From contig NZ_QLYY01000027.1 in NCBI RefSeq assembly GCF_003350295.1, forward strand, positions 1 through 64,000: DNA of 64,000 nucleotides, given 5' to 3'. The stretch's first letter is position 1. Each line of letters opens with the position of its first letter. The notes under the pieces are model-generated. The model saw only the letters and a list, made by a program, of their open reading frames with translations. It searched no databases and was not told where the DNA came from. This document shows, piece by piece, positions 53,441-63,392 of this stretch. The translations under genes and the position numbers were made by a program. This DNA comes from Vibrio tetraodonis. Its GTDB lineage: Bacteria; Pseudomonadota; Gammaproteobacteria; Enterobacterales; Vibrionaceae.

Positions 53441-54547
53441 ATGAAAAAGTGGACTTTTTATATGCTGCTTATCGCAACACTACTCTTTGGTAGCGTGATA
53501 GGCTTTAATATGTTCAAACAACATAAAATAGAAGAATTCTTAGCTAACCGTCCCGAACCAGAGTTCCCAGTCACGGCTACTCAAGTTCAAGCGGTCGACT
53601 GGGTACCTGTTATCGAAGCCATTGGCTTTATCGAGCCTAACCAAGGCGTCACAGTTGCCAATGAATCAGCGGGCGTGATTGATAAAATTGCCTTTGACTC
53701 AGGCACCAATGTCGAAGAAGGCCAACCTTTGGTAATGCTAGACTCATCGGTCGAAAAAGCTGATCTCAAGAGCGCCGAAGCGAAACTACCAGCCGCACAA
53801 GCCAAATACAAGCGCTATCAAGGCCTTTACAAAAAAGGCTCAGTATCAAAAGAAACCCTCGATGACGCTGAAGCTAACTTTTTCTCGCTCAAATCTGATA
53901 TCGATAGCCTTAAAGCCACTATCGACAGACGCGAAATCAAAGCACCTTTTGCTGGCGTAGTCGGCATTCGTAATGTTTATCTAGGGCAATACCTGCAAAC
54001 AGGTACAGATATTGTTCGCCTCGAGGATACCAGTGTCATGCGCCTGCGCTTTACTGTGCCGCAAACTGACATTTCACGTATCAGCCTAGAGCAACAAGTC
54101 GACATCTTTGTCGATGCCTACCCAGATACTCCTTTTCAAGGTTCCATCACTGCTATTGAGCCTGCGGTTAGCGTACAAAGTGGCTTGATTCAAGTGCAAG
54201 CAGACATTCCAAATAGTCATGGAAAGCTGCGCAGCGGGATGTTTGCTAGGGCTAACATCATACTGCCAATCATGGAAAACCAAGTAACCCTACCACAAAC
54301 CGCTATCACCTTTACTCTTTATGGTGACAATGTATACATCATCTCCGAGCAAGATGGGGAAAAGCGCGTCAAACAGCAAGTGGTTAAAGTCGGTGAGCGA
54401 GTAAGAGATATTGCTCATATTCTAGAAGGCGTTAAACCAGGCGACATGGTGGTCACATCAGGTCAAGTGCGCCTCAGCAACGATGCAAAAGTGCGTGTAG
54501 TAGAAAGCGATGCCACTACTCCACCAGCTGAAACACCTATGCTCTAA
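53441..54547 (+). CDS. vexA: RND efflux periplasmic adaptor (VexA-like)
   Basis: A 368-residue membrane-fusion protein with one N-terminal membrane anchor (MLLIATLLFGSVIGFNMF). It then has the HlyD/AcrA lipoyl halves (NESAGVIDKIAFDSGTNVEE; REIKAPFAGVVGIRNVYLGQ) around an alpha-helical hairpin, followed by beta-barrel and membrane-proximal domains. No lipobox is present, so it is anchored by the transmembrane helix. It joins the VexB pump to an outer-membrane channel such as TolC, which is not encoded here. It lies 12 bases before vexB. Confidence 0.92.
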   Translation: MKKWTFYMLLIATLLFGSVIGFNMFKQHKIEEFLANRPEPEFPVTATQVQAVDWVPVIEAIGFIEPNQGVTVANESAGVIDKIAFDSGTNVEEGQPLVMLDSSVEKADLKSAEAKLPAAQAKYKRYQGLYKKGSVSKETLDDAEANFFSLKSDIDSLKATIDRREIKAPFAGVVGIRNVYLGQYLQTGTDIVRLEDTSVMRLRFTVPQTDISRISLEQQVDIFVDAYPDTPFQGSITAIEPAVSVQSGLIQVQADIPNSHGKLRSGMFARANIILPIMENQVTLPQTAITFTLYGDNVYIISEQDGEKRVKQQVVKVGERVRDIAHILEGVKPGDMVVTSGQVRLSNDAKVRVVESDATTPPAETPML

Positions 54548-54559
54548 TCTGGAGGCCTC

Positions 54560-57500
54560 ATGCGCTTTACTGATGTTTTTATTAAACGTCCAGTTTTAGC
54601 GGTATCAGTCAGCTTTTTGATCGCGCTGCTTGGTTTGCAAGCCGTGTTCAAAATGCAAGTACGCGAATACCCTGAAATGACTAACACCGTAGTCACGGTG
54701 ACCACTAGCTACTACGGAGCCAGTGCTGATTTGATTCAAGGCTTTATTACTCAGCCTTTAGAGCAAGCCGTAGCTCAAGCTGATAATATCGACTACATGA
54801 CTTCATCTTCTGAACTCGGTACTTCTACTATTACCGTCAATATGAAGTTGAACACTGACCCAAACTCGGCCCTGTCTGATATTTTGGCCAAAACCAACTC
54901 GGTTCGCTCTCAGCTGCCGAAAGAAGCAGAAGACCCGACTGTAACCATGTCAACAGGTTCAACGACTGCGGTTTTGTATATTGGCTTTACCAGTGATGAG
55001 CTATCATCGAGTCAAATCACTGATTATCTTGAGCGAGTAGTTAATCCACAGCTCTTTACCGTTAATGGCGTTTCTAAAATTGACCTCTACGGCGGCCTTA
55101 AATATGCACTACGTGTCTGGCTTGACCCAGCTAAAATGGCAGCTTTTGGCTTAACCGCAAATGATGTAATGGGTGTTTTGGATGCTAACAACTACCAGTC
55201 AGCCGCAGGCCAAGCGGTAGGTGAGTTTGTTCTTTACAACGGCAGCGCAGACACTCAAGTTTCTAATGAGGAAGAGCTGAGAAACTTGGTGGTTAGCTCT
55301 GATATGGGCAAGGTTACTCGCTTGGGGGATATAGCTAAGGTAACGCTTGAAAAGAGCCATGATACCTATCGCGCCAGCGCCAATGGTCAAGAGGCTGTCG
55401 TTGCCGCGATTAACGCAGCGCCAACGGCTAACCCAATCAATATTGCCGCTGATGTACACAAGATGCTTCCTCAGTTAGAGAAAGATCTGCCGAGCAACAT
55501 CAAAATGAACGTGATGTATGACTCAACCATTGCTATCAATGAGTCAATTAATGAAGTTATTCATACTATCGCTGAAGCTGCATTAATTGTACTTGTGGTA
55601 ATTACTCTGTTTTTAGGCTCGTTTCGCGCCGTTTTAATTCCCATAGTCACTATTCCATTGTCATTGATTGGTGTCGCTATGGTGATGCAAGCCATGGGCT
55701 TTTCATGGAACTTAATGACGCTACTGGCCATGGTTCTTGCGATAGGCTTGGTGGTTGATGATGCTATCGTCGTTCTAGAAAACGTCGATAGGCATATCAA
55801 ACTTGGCGAGTCACCATTTAGATCAGCCATTATAGGAACGAGGGAAATTGCAGTTCCAGTTATCGCTATGACCTTAACTCTAGGCGCGGTCTACGCACCA
55901 ATAGCGCTTATGGGAGGCATTACCGGTTCCTTGTTTAAAGAGTTTGCTTTAACACTTGCAGGATCGGTATTTGTATCAGGCATCATAGCCTTAACCCTAT
56001 CACCCATGATGTGTTCTAAAATGCTTAAGGCCAATGAGGAGCCAAGCAAATTTGAGCAAAAAGTTCACCATGTGCTCGACAATATGACTCTGCGCTATGA
56101 GAAAATGCTTAGCGCTGTGATGCTCCATCGACCAGTGGTCATTGGTTTTGCGGTGATTGTTTTTGCCAGCTTACCTTTGCTATTTAAGTTTATTCCAAGT
56201 GAGCTCGCTCCCTCGGAAGATAAAGGCGTTGTAATGCTGATGGGCACAGCGCCCTCAAATGCAAACCTCGACTTCATGCAAAACACCATGAATGACGTCA
56301 ATACTATTCTATCGGATCAAAAAGAAGTGGCCTATGCACAGGTCTTTACCGGTGTGCCTAGCTCGAATCAAGCCTTTGGTATTGCTTCTTTGGTCCCTTG
56401 GAGTGAACGTGAAGCTGGACAAAACGAAGTTGTAAATAGAGTAACCGAACTGGTAAAAGAAGTTCCAGGAATGGCAGTAATCGCATTTCAGATGGCGGAG
56501 TTACCGGGAGCAGGCTCTGGATTACCCATTCAGTTTGTACTCACCACCCCGAATGCGTTTGAAAGTTTATTTACCGTAGCGACCGACATCCTCACTGAAG
56601 TGAGCGCTAACCCTATGTTTGTCTATTCTGAATTGGATCTTAACTATGATTCAGCGACGATGAAAATCAAAATTGATAAGGATAAAGCCGGTGCCTATGG
56701 GGTAACCATGCAAGATATTGGTACCACGTTAAGCACTATGATGTCTGATGGCTATGTGAATCGTATCGATCTCAATGGTCGTTCTTATGAAGTGATCCCT
56801 CAGGTGGAACGTAAGTGGCGCCTTAACCCAGAATCAATGAAAAACTACTATGTTAAAGGTGCAGATGGTAAAGCGCTCCCTCTTAGTAACTTAATAACCA
56901 TTGATGTGGTGGCAGAGCCACGCTCCTTACCTCACTTTAACCAGCTAAACTCAGCAACCATAAGTGCTGCTCCAGCACCAGGCACTGCAATGGGTGATGC
57001 TATTAATTGGTTCGAGGACATAGCAAACAACAAACTACCAAGCGGTTATAACCATGATTATATGGGTGAATCTCGCCAGTTTGTTACTGAAGGTAGCGCC
57101 CTTTATGCCACCTTTGGGTTGGCACTAGCGATCATCTTCTTAGTCTTAGCAATTCAATTTGAGTCGCTAAAAGATCCACTGGTGATTATGGTATCCGTGC
57201 CTCTCGCTATCTGCGGCGCTTTGATATCTCTAGCATGGGGGGCGGCATCGATGAATATCTATTCTCAGGTCGGGCTAATAACCCTAGTGGGCTTGATTAC
57301 CAAACATGGTATCTTGATCTGTGAGGTCGCCAAAGAAGAGCAGCTGCATAATAAGTTAGGTAAAATTGACGCAGTGATGGCGGCAGCCAAAGTTCGTCTG
57401 CGCCCAATCCTAATGACCACGGCAGCCATGATCGCGGGTCTAATTCCTCTGATGTACGCATCTGGAGCAGGAGCAGCCCAGCGCTTTAGCATTGGTATTG

Positions 57501-57682
57501 TTATTGTCGCAGGGCTTGCGATAGGGACTGTGTTTACCCTATTTGTTCTGCCTGTAATATACAGCTACCTTGCCGAAAAACATAAACCGCTTCCGGTTTT
57601 TGTTGAAGACAAGGACTTAGAGAAGTTGGCTCGAATCGATGAAGCAAAAGCCGCTCATCGCCAACTGGCTGATAAAAAATAA
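54560..57682 (+). CDS. vexB: RND multidrug efflux pump (VexB-like)
   Basis: A 1040-residue inner-membrane transporter of the AcrB/HAE1 type. It starts MRFTDVFIKRPVLAVSVSFL. Proton-relay and family motifs: GLVVDDAIVVLENVDRH (the two Asp residues in TM4), TPLIALMGG-like TGSLFKEFALTLAGSVF, and GLITKHGILICEVAKE in TM10, with the usual twelve membrane segments and two large periplasmic loops. In V. cholerae VexAB exports bile acids, detergents and antibiotics. A GC-rich terminator follows at 57700. Confidence 0.94.
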   Translation: MRFTDVFIKRPVLAVSVSFLIALLGLQAVFKMQVREYPEMTNTVVTVTTSYYGASADLIQGFITQPLEQAVAQADNIDYMTSSSELGTSTITVNMKLNTDPNSALSDILAKTNSVRSQLPKEAEDPTVTMSTGSTTAVLYIGFTSDELSSSQITDYLERVVNPQLFTVNGVSKIDLYGGLKYALRVWLDPAKMAAFGLTANDVMGVLDANNYQSAAGQAVGEFVLYNGSADTQVSNEEELRNLVVSSDMGKVTRLGDIAKVTLEKSHDTYRASANGQEAVVAAINAAPTANPINIAADVHKMLPQLEKDLPSNIKMNVMYDSTIAINESINEVIHTIAEAALIVLVVITLFLGSFRAVLIPIVTIPLSLIGVAMVMQAMGFSWNLMTLLAMVLAIGLVVDDAIVVLENVDRHIKLGESPFRSAIIGTREIAVPVIAMTLTLGAVYAPIALMGGITGSLFKEFALTLAGSVFVSGIIALTLSPMMCSKMLKANEEPSKFEQKVHHVLDNMTLRYEKMLSAVMLHRPVVIGFAVIVFASLPLLFKFIPSELAPSEDKGVVMLMGTAPSNANLDFMQNTMNDVNTILSDQKEVAYAQVFTGVPSSNQAFGIASLVPWSEREAGQNEVVNRVTELVKEVPGMAVIAFQMAELPGAGSGLPIQFVLTTPNAFESLFTVATDILTEVSANPMFVYSELDLNYDSATMKIKIDKDKAGAYGVTMQDIGTTLSTMMSDGYVNRIDLNGRSYEVIPQVERKWRLNPESMKNYYVKGADGKALPLSNLITIDVVAEPRSLPHFNQLNSATISAAPAPGTAMGDAINWFEDIANNKLPSGYNHDYMGESRQFVTEGSALYATFGLALAIIFLVLAIQFESLKDPLVIMVSVPLAICGALISLAWGAASMNIYSQVGLITLVGLITKHGILICEVAKEEQLHNKLGKIDAVMAAAKVRLRPILMTTAAMIAGLIPLMYASGAGAAQRFSIGIVIVAGLAIGTVFTLFVLPVIYSYLAEKHKPLPVFVEDKDLEKLARIDEAKAAHRQLADKK

Positions 57683-57699
57683 TCCCAAAATATGAAACT

Positions 57700-57727
57700 A
57701 AGGCCGCCCTTTGAGGTGGCCTTTTTT
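57700..57727 (+). terminator. Terminator of vexRAB
   Basis: AAGGCCGCC (57700-57708) and GGTGGCCTT (57715-57723, one G-U) form the stem, followed by TTTTATTC. Confidence 0.9.
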
Positions 57728-57814
57728 ATTCTTTACGCCAATAACTGACGCTCTCATAGCGACTTTCTTTAGCCAATTACGTAAAATAGAAACAAACGTA
57801 AAGGAGCTTTTGAC

Positions 57815-58066
57815 ATGTTTGACCCCAAGAAATTAGAGCAGATCGCGAAACAAATTCATGACTCCATGCCTACTCCTGTAAAAGAGTTAGGTGCTGATGT
57901 CGACCAGAAAATTCGCCAAGTGATTCAAGGCCAGCTAAACAAGCTAGATGTGGTGAGCCGTGAAGAGTTTGATGTACAGACTCAAGTTCTTATGCGTACC
58001 CGCGAGAAGCTGACCGCGATGGAACAAAAGCTTACCGAGCTAGAAGATAAACTAGCAGAGAAATAA
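57815..58066 (+). CDS. ubiK: Ubiquinone biosynthesis accessory factor UbiK (YqiC)
   Basis: An 83-residue protein, mostly helical. The N-terminal amphipathic part is MFDPKKLEQIAKQIHDSMP, and a C-terminal coiled coil (LTAMEQKLTELEDKLAEK) trimerises it. UbiK helps assemble the aerobic ubiquinone-synthesis complex with UbiJ in the cytoplasm. ATG 57815 has AAAGGAG upstream. It is alone between the pump operon and ilvC. Confidence 0.93.
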   Translation: MFDPKKLEQIAKQIHDSMPTPVKELGADVDQKIRQVIQGQLNKLDVVSREEFDVQTQVLMRTREKLTAMEQKLTELEDKLAEK

Positions 58067-58094
58067 GCGCACGAGAGCGTTTCATAAACAATAA

Positions 58095-58126
58095 AAAGGC
58101 TTGGTCTCAATCGACCAAGCCTTTTG
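58095..58126 (+). terminator. Terminator after ubiK
   Basis: AAAAGGCTTGGTC (58095-58107) and GACCAAGCCTTTT (58114-58126) pair perfectly around TCAATC, with T's on both strands, so it can work in both directions. Confidence 0.9.
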
Positions 58127-58184
58127 CATTAGATGTTGTGTATTATCTTGTATTTATTGCTCCAGTCTGTCTGGAGTCTATATT

Positions 58185-58206
58185 AGGCGCAGTTTATGCG
58201 CCTTTT
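58185..58206. terminator. Hairpin after ilvC
   Basis: AGGCGCA (58185-58191) and TGCGCCT (58197-58203) pair around GTTTA just beyond the ilvC stop. The T-run follows on the plus strand, so it is a weaker stop for ilvC. Confidence 0.55.
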
Positions 58207-58217
58207 CATAAGATGAA

Positions 58218-59702
58218 TTAACCGCCCACAGCGATACGTTTCATGTCCGTCATGTAACCGCGCAGTTCTTCACCAATGTATTCTACTGGGTGATTGCGGA
58301 TCGTTTCATTCACAGCAATCAGAGTCGCATTGTCGACTTGATTTGAGGTCTCACCCAAACCCTTACCAATCACATCTGTGTTAATTGATGGCATGAACTT
58401 CTCGCGCAATAGCGGGGTAGCGACATTAGCAAACAGGTAGTTACCATATTCTGCCGTATCTGAGATAACAACGTTCATTTCGTACAGACGCTTACGCGCT
58501 ACTGTGTTCGCAATAAGTGGCAGCTCGTGTAGTGACTCGTAGTATGCGGACTCATCAATAATACCAGACGCTGTCATAGCTTCGAATGCAAGCTCAACAC
58601 CCGCACGAACCATAGCAACTAGCAATATTCCTTTATCAAAGTACTCTTGCTCAGTGATCTCTACATCACCAGCTGGATAGTTTTCAAACGCAGTCTCACC
58701 AGTTTCAGCACGCCAACCAAGTAGGTTTGCATCATCATTAGCCCAGTCAGCCATCATGGTGCTAGAGAAATGCCCAGTAATAACATCGTCCATATGCTTA
58801 TTATAAAGAGGGCGCATAAGCTCTTTCAGCTCTTCAGAAAGCTCAAATGCTTTAACTTTTGCTGGGTTTGATAGGCGATCCATCATATGTGTAATGCCGC
58901 CAAACTTAAGCGCTTCAGTGATGGTTTCCCAACCGTACTGAATCAATTTACCTGCAAAGCTTGGATCAATGCCTTCAGCGACCATTTTCTCATAGCTAAC
59001 AATGGAACCCGCTTGCAACATACCACACAAGATAGTTTGCTCACCCACAAGATCAGACTTAACTTCAGCAACAAATGAAGACTCTAGACAACCTGCTCGA
59101 TGGCCACCAGTCCCAGCAGCCCATGCTTTGGCAATATCCCAACCTTCGCCCTTAGGGTCGTTTTCTGGGTGCACTGCAATCAAGGTAGGAACACCAAAAC
59201 CACGCTTATACTCTTCGCGAACCTCGGTACCTGGACATTTAGGCGCGACCATAACAACGGTTAAGTCCTTACGGATCTGCATACCCTCTTCAACAATGTT
59301 AAAACCGTGCGAGTAACCAAGTGCAGCGCCTTCTTTCATTAGTGGCATAACCGTTTCTACCACATTGGTGTGCTGCTTATCTGGGGTAAGGTTAACCACT
59401 AAATCAGCTTGAGGTATAAGCGTTTCGTAGCTGCCTACTTCAAAACCATTTTCTTGCGCATTTTTAAAAGATTGACGCTGCTCATCGATAGCAGCTTGAC
59501 GCAATGCGTAAGACACATCCAAACCTGAATCACGCATATTTAGGCCTTGGTTTAGACCTTGAGCACCACAGCCAACAATGACCACTTTCTTACCTTTTAG
59601 GTAATCAGCTTCTGTTGCAAACTCACTGCGATCCATGAAACGGCAGCGGCCAAGCTGATCTAGCTGCTCTCGTAAGTTTAGTGTATTGAAATAGTTAGCC
59701 AT
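58218..59702 (-). CDS. ilvC: Ketol-acid reductoisomerase (class II)
   Basis: A 494-residue NADPH enzyme that converts acetolactate or acetohydroxybutyrate in valine and isoleucine synthesis. The length is that of the long (class II) form. The Rossmann motif is VGCGAQGLNQGLNMRDSG with NADPH-type residues after. Catalytic-domain blocks include LVGEQTILCGMLQAGS (Mg2+ acid residues follow) and repeated helical halves. ATG 59702 begins MANYFNTLNLREQLDQLGR, as in E. coli. It is divergent from ilvY, whose product activates it when substrate is present. Confidence 0.97.
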   Translation of the reverse strand: MANYFNTLNLREQLDQLGRCRFMDRSEFATEADYLKGKKVVIVGCGAQGLNQGLNMRDSGLDVSYALRQAAIDEQRQSFKNAQENGFEVGSYETLIPQADLVVNLTPDKQHTNVVETVMPLMKEGAALGYSHGFNIVEEGMQIRKDLTVVMVAPKCPGTEVREEYKRGFGVPTLIAVHPENDPKGEGWDIAKAWAAGTGGHRAGCLESSFVAEVKSDLVGEQTILCGMLQAGSIVSYEKMVAEGIDPSFAGKLIQYGWETITEALKFGGITHMMDRLSNPAKVKAFELSEELKELMRPLYNKHMDDVITGHFSSTMMADWANDDANLLGWRAETGETAFENYPAGDVEITEQEYFDKGILLVAMVRAGVELAFEAMTASGIIDESAYYESLHELPLIANTVARKRLYEMNVVISDTAEYGNYLFANVATPLLREKFMPSINTDVIGKGLGETSNQVDNATLIAVNETIRNHPVEYIGEELRGYMTDMKRIAVGG

Positions 59703-59812
59703 GTCGGCTCTCCTTTAAAGATATATCCGCTTTGGTCGGTCTCTAATCACCGAATATCTCGATACTAAAACAGACACAAGCTTGCTTAAAGTGATATATT
59801 CACAAGTAGTTA

Positions 59813-59827
59813 TTGCAAAAATTGCAA
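59813..59827. promoter_or_regulatory. Candidate IlvY-binding site
   Basis: TTGCAA-AAA-TTGCAA (59813-59827) lies in the divergent ilvC-ilvY region, 18 bp before the ilvY start. Repeated TTGCAA palindromes are expected for this LysR-type regulator. The consensus was recalled, not aligned. Confidence 0.45.
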
Positions 59828-59844
59828 CATGGAACCAGCTATTT

Positions 59845-60735
59845 ATGAACATAAAGCACTTACAACTCTTTATTCACTTGTGTGATAGTAAAAGCTTTGC
59901 CAAAACGGCTTCTGCCATGCATGTCAGTCCCTCAGCTCTTAGCAGGCAGATACAAAAGCTAGAGTCAGAAACAGGGCAGGAACTGTTTGTGCGTGATAAC
60001 CGCAGCGTCGAGCTTACCCCTGCTGCAAAGAAATTAATGCCTGTCGCGCTGAAAATAATAACTGAGTGGCAAAGTTTTTACTCTCAATTGCAAGATGAGG
60101 AGCAGGAGCTCAAAGGCGAGATTCGTTTATTTTGTTCTGTCACTGCCAGCTATAGTCATCTTCCCGAACTACTGTCTGAGTTTCGCCTACGACATCCTTT
60201 TATTGAGTTTAAATTATCAACGGGGGATCCTGCGCAAGCAATAGACAAAGTACTCAGTGATGAAGTTGACGTCGCCATTTCAGCACAGCCCGACCAACTG
60301 CCCGCTAAACTAAAGTTTGAAACGATAAGTGAAATTCCATTGTCTGTTATCGCGCCCGCGGGTATCAGTAGTCTTACTCAAGCTTTGCAAGAAGCTAAAC
60401 CAGATTGGACCCAAATACCCTTTATCATCCCAGAGTCAGGTACAGCAAGAGAACGGGCCAACACTTGGTTTAGATCAATGAAAATAAAACCAAATATCTA
60501 TGCTCATGTTTCAGGGCATGAAGCTATTGTCAGCATGGTGGCGCTAGGTTGTGGCGTGGGCATTGCCCCTGACGTGGTGATCAATAATAGTCCAGTCAAA
60601 GAAAAGATTCACAGATTGAAAGTCGCTTCAATCAAACCGTTCAAGCTTGGGGTATGTTGCAAACGTTCCCAGTGGGACAACCCACTAGTCAAAGCTTTGT
60701 GGCAAGTCGCGCAAAGCACTTATATTGTTTCCTAG
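59845..60735 (+). CDS. ilvY: LysR-type activator IlvY
   Basis: A 296-residue LysR-type regulator. The N-terminal winged helix is MNIKHLQLFIHLCDSKSFAK with recognition helix MHVSPSALSRQIQKLESETG. The periplasmic-binding-like effector domain spans residues 95-295. Divergence from ilvC identifies it as IlvY, which senses acetolactate and acetohydroxybutyrate. I chose ATG 59845 because the LysR N-terminus begins there; the frame's earlier start would add 21 unlikely residues through the promoter. Confidence 0.93.
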   Translation: MNIKHLQLFIHLCDSKSFAKTASAMHVSPSALSRQIQKLESETGQELFVRDNRSVELTPAAKKLMPVALKIITEWQSFYSQLQDEEQELKGEIRLFCSVTASYSHLPELLSEFRLRHPFIEFKLSTGDPAQAIDKVLSDEVDVAISAQPDQLPAKLKFETISEIPLSVIAPAGISSLTQALQEAKPDWTQIPFIIPESGTARERANTWFRSMKIKPNIYAHVSGHEAIVSMVALGCGVGIAPDVVINNSPVKEKIHRLKVASIKPFKLGVCCKRSQWDNPLVKALWQVAQSTYIVS

Positions 60736-60767
60736 CTTTTATCAATGATGTATCTAGATAGGGTAAA

Positions 60768-62156
60768 TCATATGACTCTGGAAAATTGCTGCTGACGCGC
60801 CTTGATGCGCAAGTACTTATCAAAACACATACAAATATTGCGAATAAGCAGCCGTCCACGAAGAGTGACCAGTAGCTCCTTTTCCGTCATCTCAACCAAT
60901 TCATCGTCAATGAAGGTTTGTAACAGTTTAATATCGTCTTTAAAGTAATCGCCAAACCGGATACCAAACTCCGACTCAATTGTGCTGACATCAAGTTTGA
61001 AGTTACAAATAAGTTGTTTAATGACCTCACGGCGTAGTAAGTCATCACTATCAAGAGATAAGCCCTTCCAAAGTGCATGTCTATGGGAAAACACTTGCTC
61101 ACAATAGGTCTTCAAATCCTTTTGATTCTGAGCATAGGCATTTCCAATCATGGAAATCGCAGACACGCCAAAGCCCACGAGATCGCACTCACCCTGTGTA
61201 GTATAACCTTGGAAGTTACGATGCAAAACACCATGACGCTGAGCAACAGCCAGCTCATCATCGGGCTTGGCAAAATGGTCCATACCAATATACTGATAGC
61301 CTGCCTTGGTTAAGGTCGAGATAGTATCTTGAAGAATATCCATCTTTTCCTGTGCTTTGGGCAAGTCTTCATCTTTAATTTTACGCTGAGCGGCAAACAG
61401 TTGCGGCATGTGAGCATAGTTAAATATAGACAAACGGCCTGGTTGCAGGTCTAACACTTGAGCCAATGTGTTAGCAAAGCGCTCTCGTGTCTGTTTGGGC
61501 AGACCATAAATAAGGTCTAAGTTTGTTGAACGGAAACCAAGCGTTTTCGCTCGCTCGACCAAAGCAAAAATAAACGCTTCATCTTGCTCACGATTTACTA
61601 ACTTTTGAACTTGCTTGTCAAAGTCTTGGACACCAATACTTAAACGGTTGAATCCCTGATGGCAAAGATGATCTAGTGTATCCAGCTCGATTTCCCTAGG
61701 GTCCACCTCAATACTTATTTCAGCGTCATCTTCGAAACAAAACTCAGCCCTTAAGGTGTTCATCAAGCGGCTAATTTGCTGCTTACTAAGAAAAGTGGGG
61801 GTTCCACCGCCTAAATGAAGCTGGGTCACTCTACGCCCTTGCAGCAGTGACGCCCGCGTAAGAATTTCTTGCTCAAGAACATCCAGATATTGATCGGCTT
61901 TATGGGCATGGCGTGTGATAACTTTATTACACCCACAGTAATAACAAAGCTTGTGACAAAACGGAATGTGGATGTATAGAGATAATGGACGCTCTGGATA
62001 CTCAGTACAAGCCATGTCGTAATCAGCAATAGTAAACGCCTCATGAAGCTCTAGCGCTGTGGGATAAGACGTATAACGAGGACCAGCGTAATTATACTTA
62101 TCAAGTACGGCTTGATCCCAAACTATTTGTTGGCTTGCAGCGACTGGCTGAGACAT
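60768..62156 (-). CDS. hemN: Oxygen-independent coproporphyrinogen III oxidase
   Basis: A 462-residue radical-SAM enzyme that makes protoporphyrinogen IX without oxygen. The [4Fe-4S] cluster motif is CHKLCYYCGCNK (C-x3-C-x2-C). It is followed by LHLGGGTPTFLSKQQISRLM (SAM site) and EIDPREI-type residues (ISIEVDPREIELDTL). The C-terminal HemN domain is present. ATG 62156 begins MSQPVAASQQIVWDQAVLDK. It is convergent with ilvY. No FNR box was found in the 170 bp upstream. Confidence 0.96.
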   Translation of the reverse strand: MSQPVAASQQIVWDQAVLDKYNYAGPRYTSYPTALELHEAFTIADYDMACTEYPERPLSLYIHIPFCHKLCYYCGCNKVITRHAHKADQYLDVLEQEILTRASLLQGRRVTQLHLGGGTPTFLSKQQISRLMNTLRAEFCFEDDAEISIEVDPREIELDTLDHLCHQGFNRLSIGVQDFDKQVQKLVNREQDEAFIFALVERAKTLGFRSTNLDLIYGLPKQTRERFANTLAQVLDLQPGRLSIFNYAHMPQLFAAQRKIKDEDLPKAQEKMDILQDTISTLTKAGYQYIGMDHFAKPDDELAVAQRHGVLHRNFQGYTTQGECDLVGFGVSAISMIGNAYAQNQKDLKTYCEQVFSHRHALWKGLSLDSDDLLRREVIKQLICNFKLDVSTIESEFGIRFGDYFKDDIKLLQTFIDDELVEMTEKELLVTLRGRLLIRNICMCFDKYLRIKARQQQFSRVI

Positions 62157-62328
62157 AGTGTCCTTCCGTTTGTGAAATCATACGCAGGCGGTCTGAGTAA
62201 CCGCGCTAATACTCCGCTTATTCTGCCACATACATTTGAAGAACAAAGGCAAGCTCAGTATTTATAAGGCAGTAATAGTGAGAACTGATAACTCGATCAC
62301 TTACCCAAAACACGCTGCCTTGCTATTG

Positions 62329-62820
62329 CTATACCATCTGAATATTAATTTGGTTGTTGAGTGGTTGAACTTTCTCTTGTAGCTGTTTTAGTTCCTCGAT
62401 AACAGCTTGTTCTAGGCGTGACTCTGCCTTGTGCCGTTCAAGGTTTTGCTTCATACGCTCTTTTTTAGCCAGTTGTTGCCTATCATCGCCGCGAGCCATA
62501 TCTTTTACCAAATGATAGAGTTCTGACGTTGCCGGAAATTCTTTATCAAAATCAACCCGCTCTTCTCCCTGCACATAATCCATAATGTTGTACACACGGA
62601 TACTTATTTCCGATAAATCACATTGGCCCTGAATACCAGCCATACATAAAATACGTACGTTTTCGAAAATATTAGCATTGCGCTTATCAATGGCTAATTT
62701 GGCATGATGCTGCTGCAATTCCTTTTGCTTCTTTAATTGGAGCAGAAGGTAACCGGCATAAGACGCTAAAGCGAAAATAATGACTCCACCGACTATGGCT
62801 AATAAGGTTACATTCATCAA
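62329..62820 (-). CDS. DUF2489 membrane-anchored protein
   Basis: A 163-residue protein with one N-terminal membrane segment (LLAIVGGVIIFALASYAGYL) and a cytoplasmic, highly charged, partly coiled-coil remainder (QQLAKKERMKQNLERHKAES). It belongs to DUF2489, which is found beside yihI in Vibrio and related bacteria. Function is unknown. It starts five bases after the yihI stop and is probably co-transcribed with it. ATG 62820 or 62817 may initiate. Confidence 0.8.
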   Translation of the reverse strand: MMNVTLLAIVGGVIIFALASYAGYLLLQLKKQKELQQHHAKLAIDKRNANIFENVRILCMAGIQGQCDLSEISIRVYNIMDYVQGEERVDFDKEFPATSELYHLVKDMARGDDRQQLAKKERMKQNLERHKAESRLEQAVIEELKQLQEKVQPLNNQINIQMV

Positions 62821-62825
62821 ACGCT

Positions 62826-63392
62826 CTACCCTTTAAACTGATTCAGATCGAGATCTTCAAACTGTGACAGTAACTCGTCATCAGATAACGATTGCTCAGT
62901 CGCTTTCTTCTCAGCAGAGGATACATCATCACCCAAGGTTAAGTTTTCATCCTCGGAATCATCTTCGACATAAATACCCAACTGTTTCATCAGTACTTCG
63001 ATACGAGCAAGTTTTTCATCAACGTACTTCTGTAGACCAGCACCTAGGCTTTCACCATTATCAAGACGGTCAAGCAAAACATTAAGCTGAGCATCATTTT
63101 CCAACATGTCTAATTCTTGCTCTGCATTTAGACGGCGCTGTGCCTTGGTCGTTTTTTTGACCGTTTCCACTACCAGTGGAATTTTCTTTTTGCTGCCCAA
63201 ACGTGGATCACTTGCTTGACCAGACGATGTATGCGCTTGCTTTTTCGCTTCTGAATTACGATTTCCGGTTTTTAATCCTTTGCGCTTTTTATCTTTCTTG
63301 CGCAAACGCCCTTCAACATCAGCTTGGGTCCGGTTACGCACTACAATCAGATCGCCATTACCACCTGATTTTACTTTTTTACTACGGCTCAT
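62826..63392 (-). CDS. yihI: Der GTPase-activating protein YihI
   Basis: A 188-residue protein. The N-terminal third is strongly basic (RLRKKDKKRKGLKTGNRNSE). It continues into the conserved block ELDMLENDAQLNVLLDRLDN and GLQKYVDEKLARIEVLMKQL, then an acidic tail (DDSEDENLTLGDDVSS). YihI stimulates the GTPase Der and so tunes ribosome large-subunit assembly. Its start overlaps the stop of the upstream methyltransferase gene (TAATG), so the two are in one operon. Confidence 0.93.
   Translation of the reverse strand: MSRSKKVKSGGNGDLIVVRNRTQADVEGRLRKKDKKRKGLKTGNRNSEAKKQAHTSSGQASDPRLGSKKKIPLVVETVKKTTKAQRRLNAEQELDMLENDAQLNVLLDRLDNGESLGAGLQKYVDEKLARIEVLMKQLGIYVEDDSEDENLTLGDDVSSAEKKATEQSLSDDELLSQFEDLDLNQFKG

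Noticed and set aside
62157..62328. FNR box before hemN
   Set aside because: No TTGAT-N4-ATCAA match could be found by eye.
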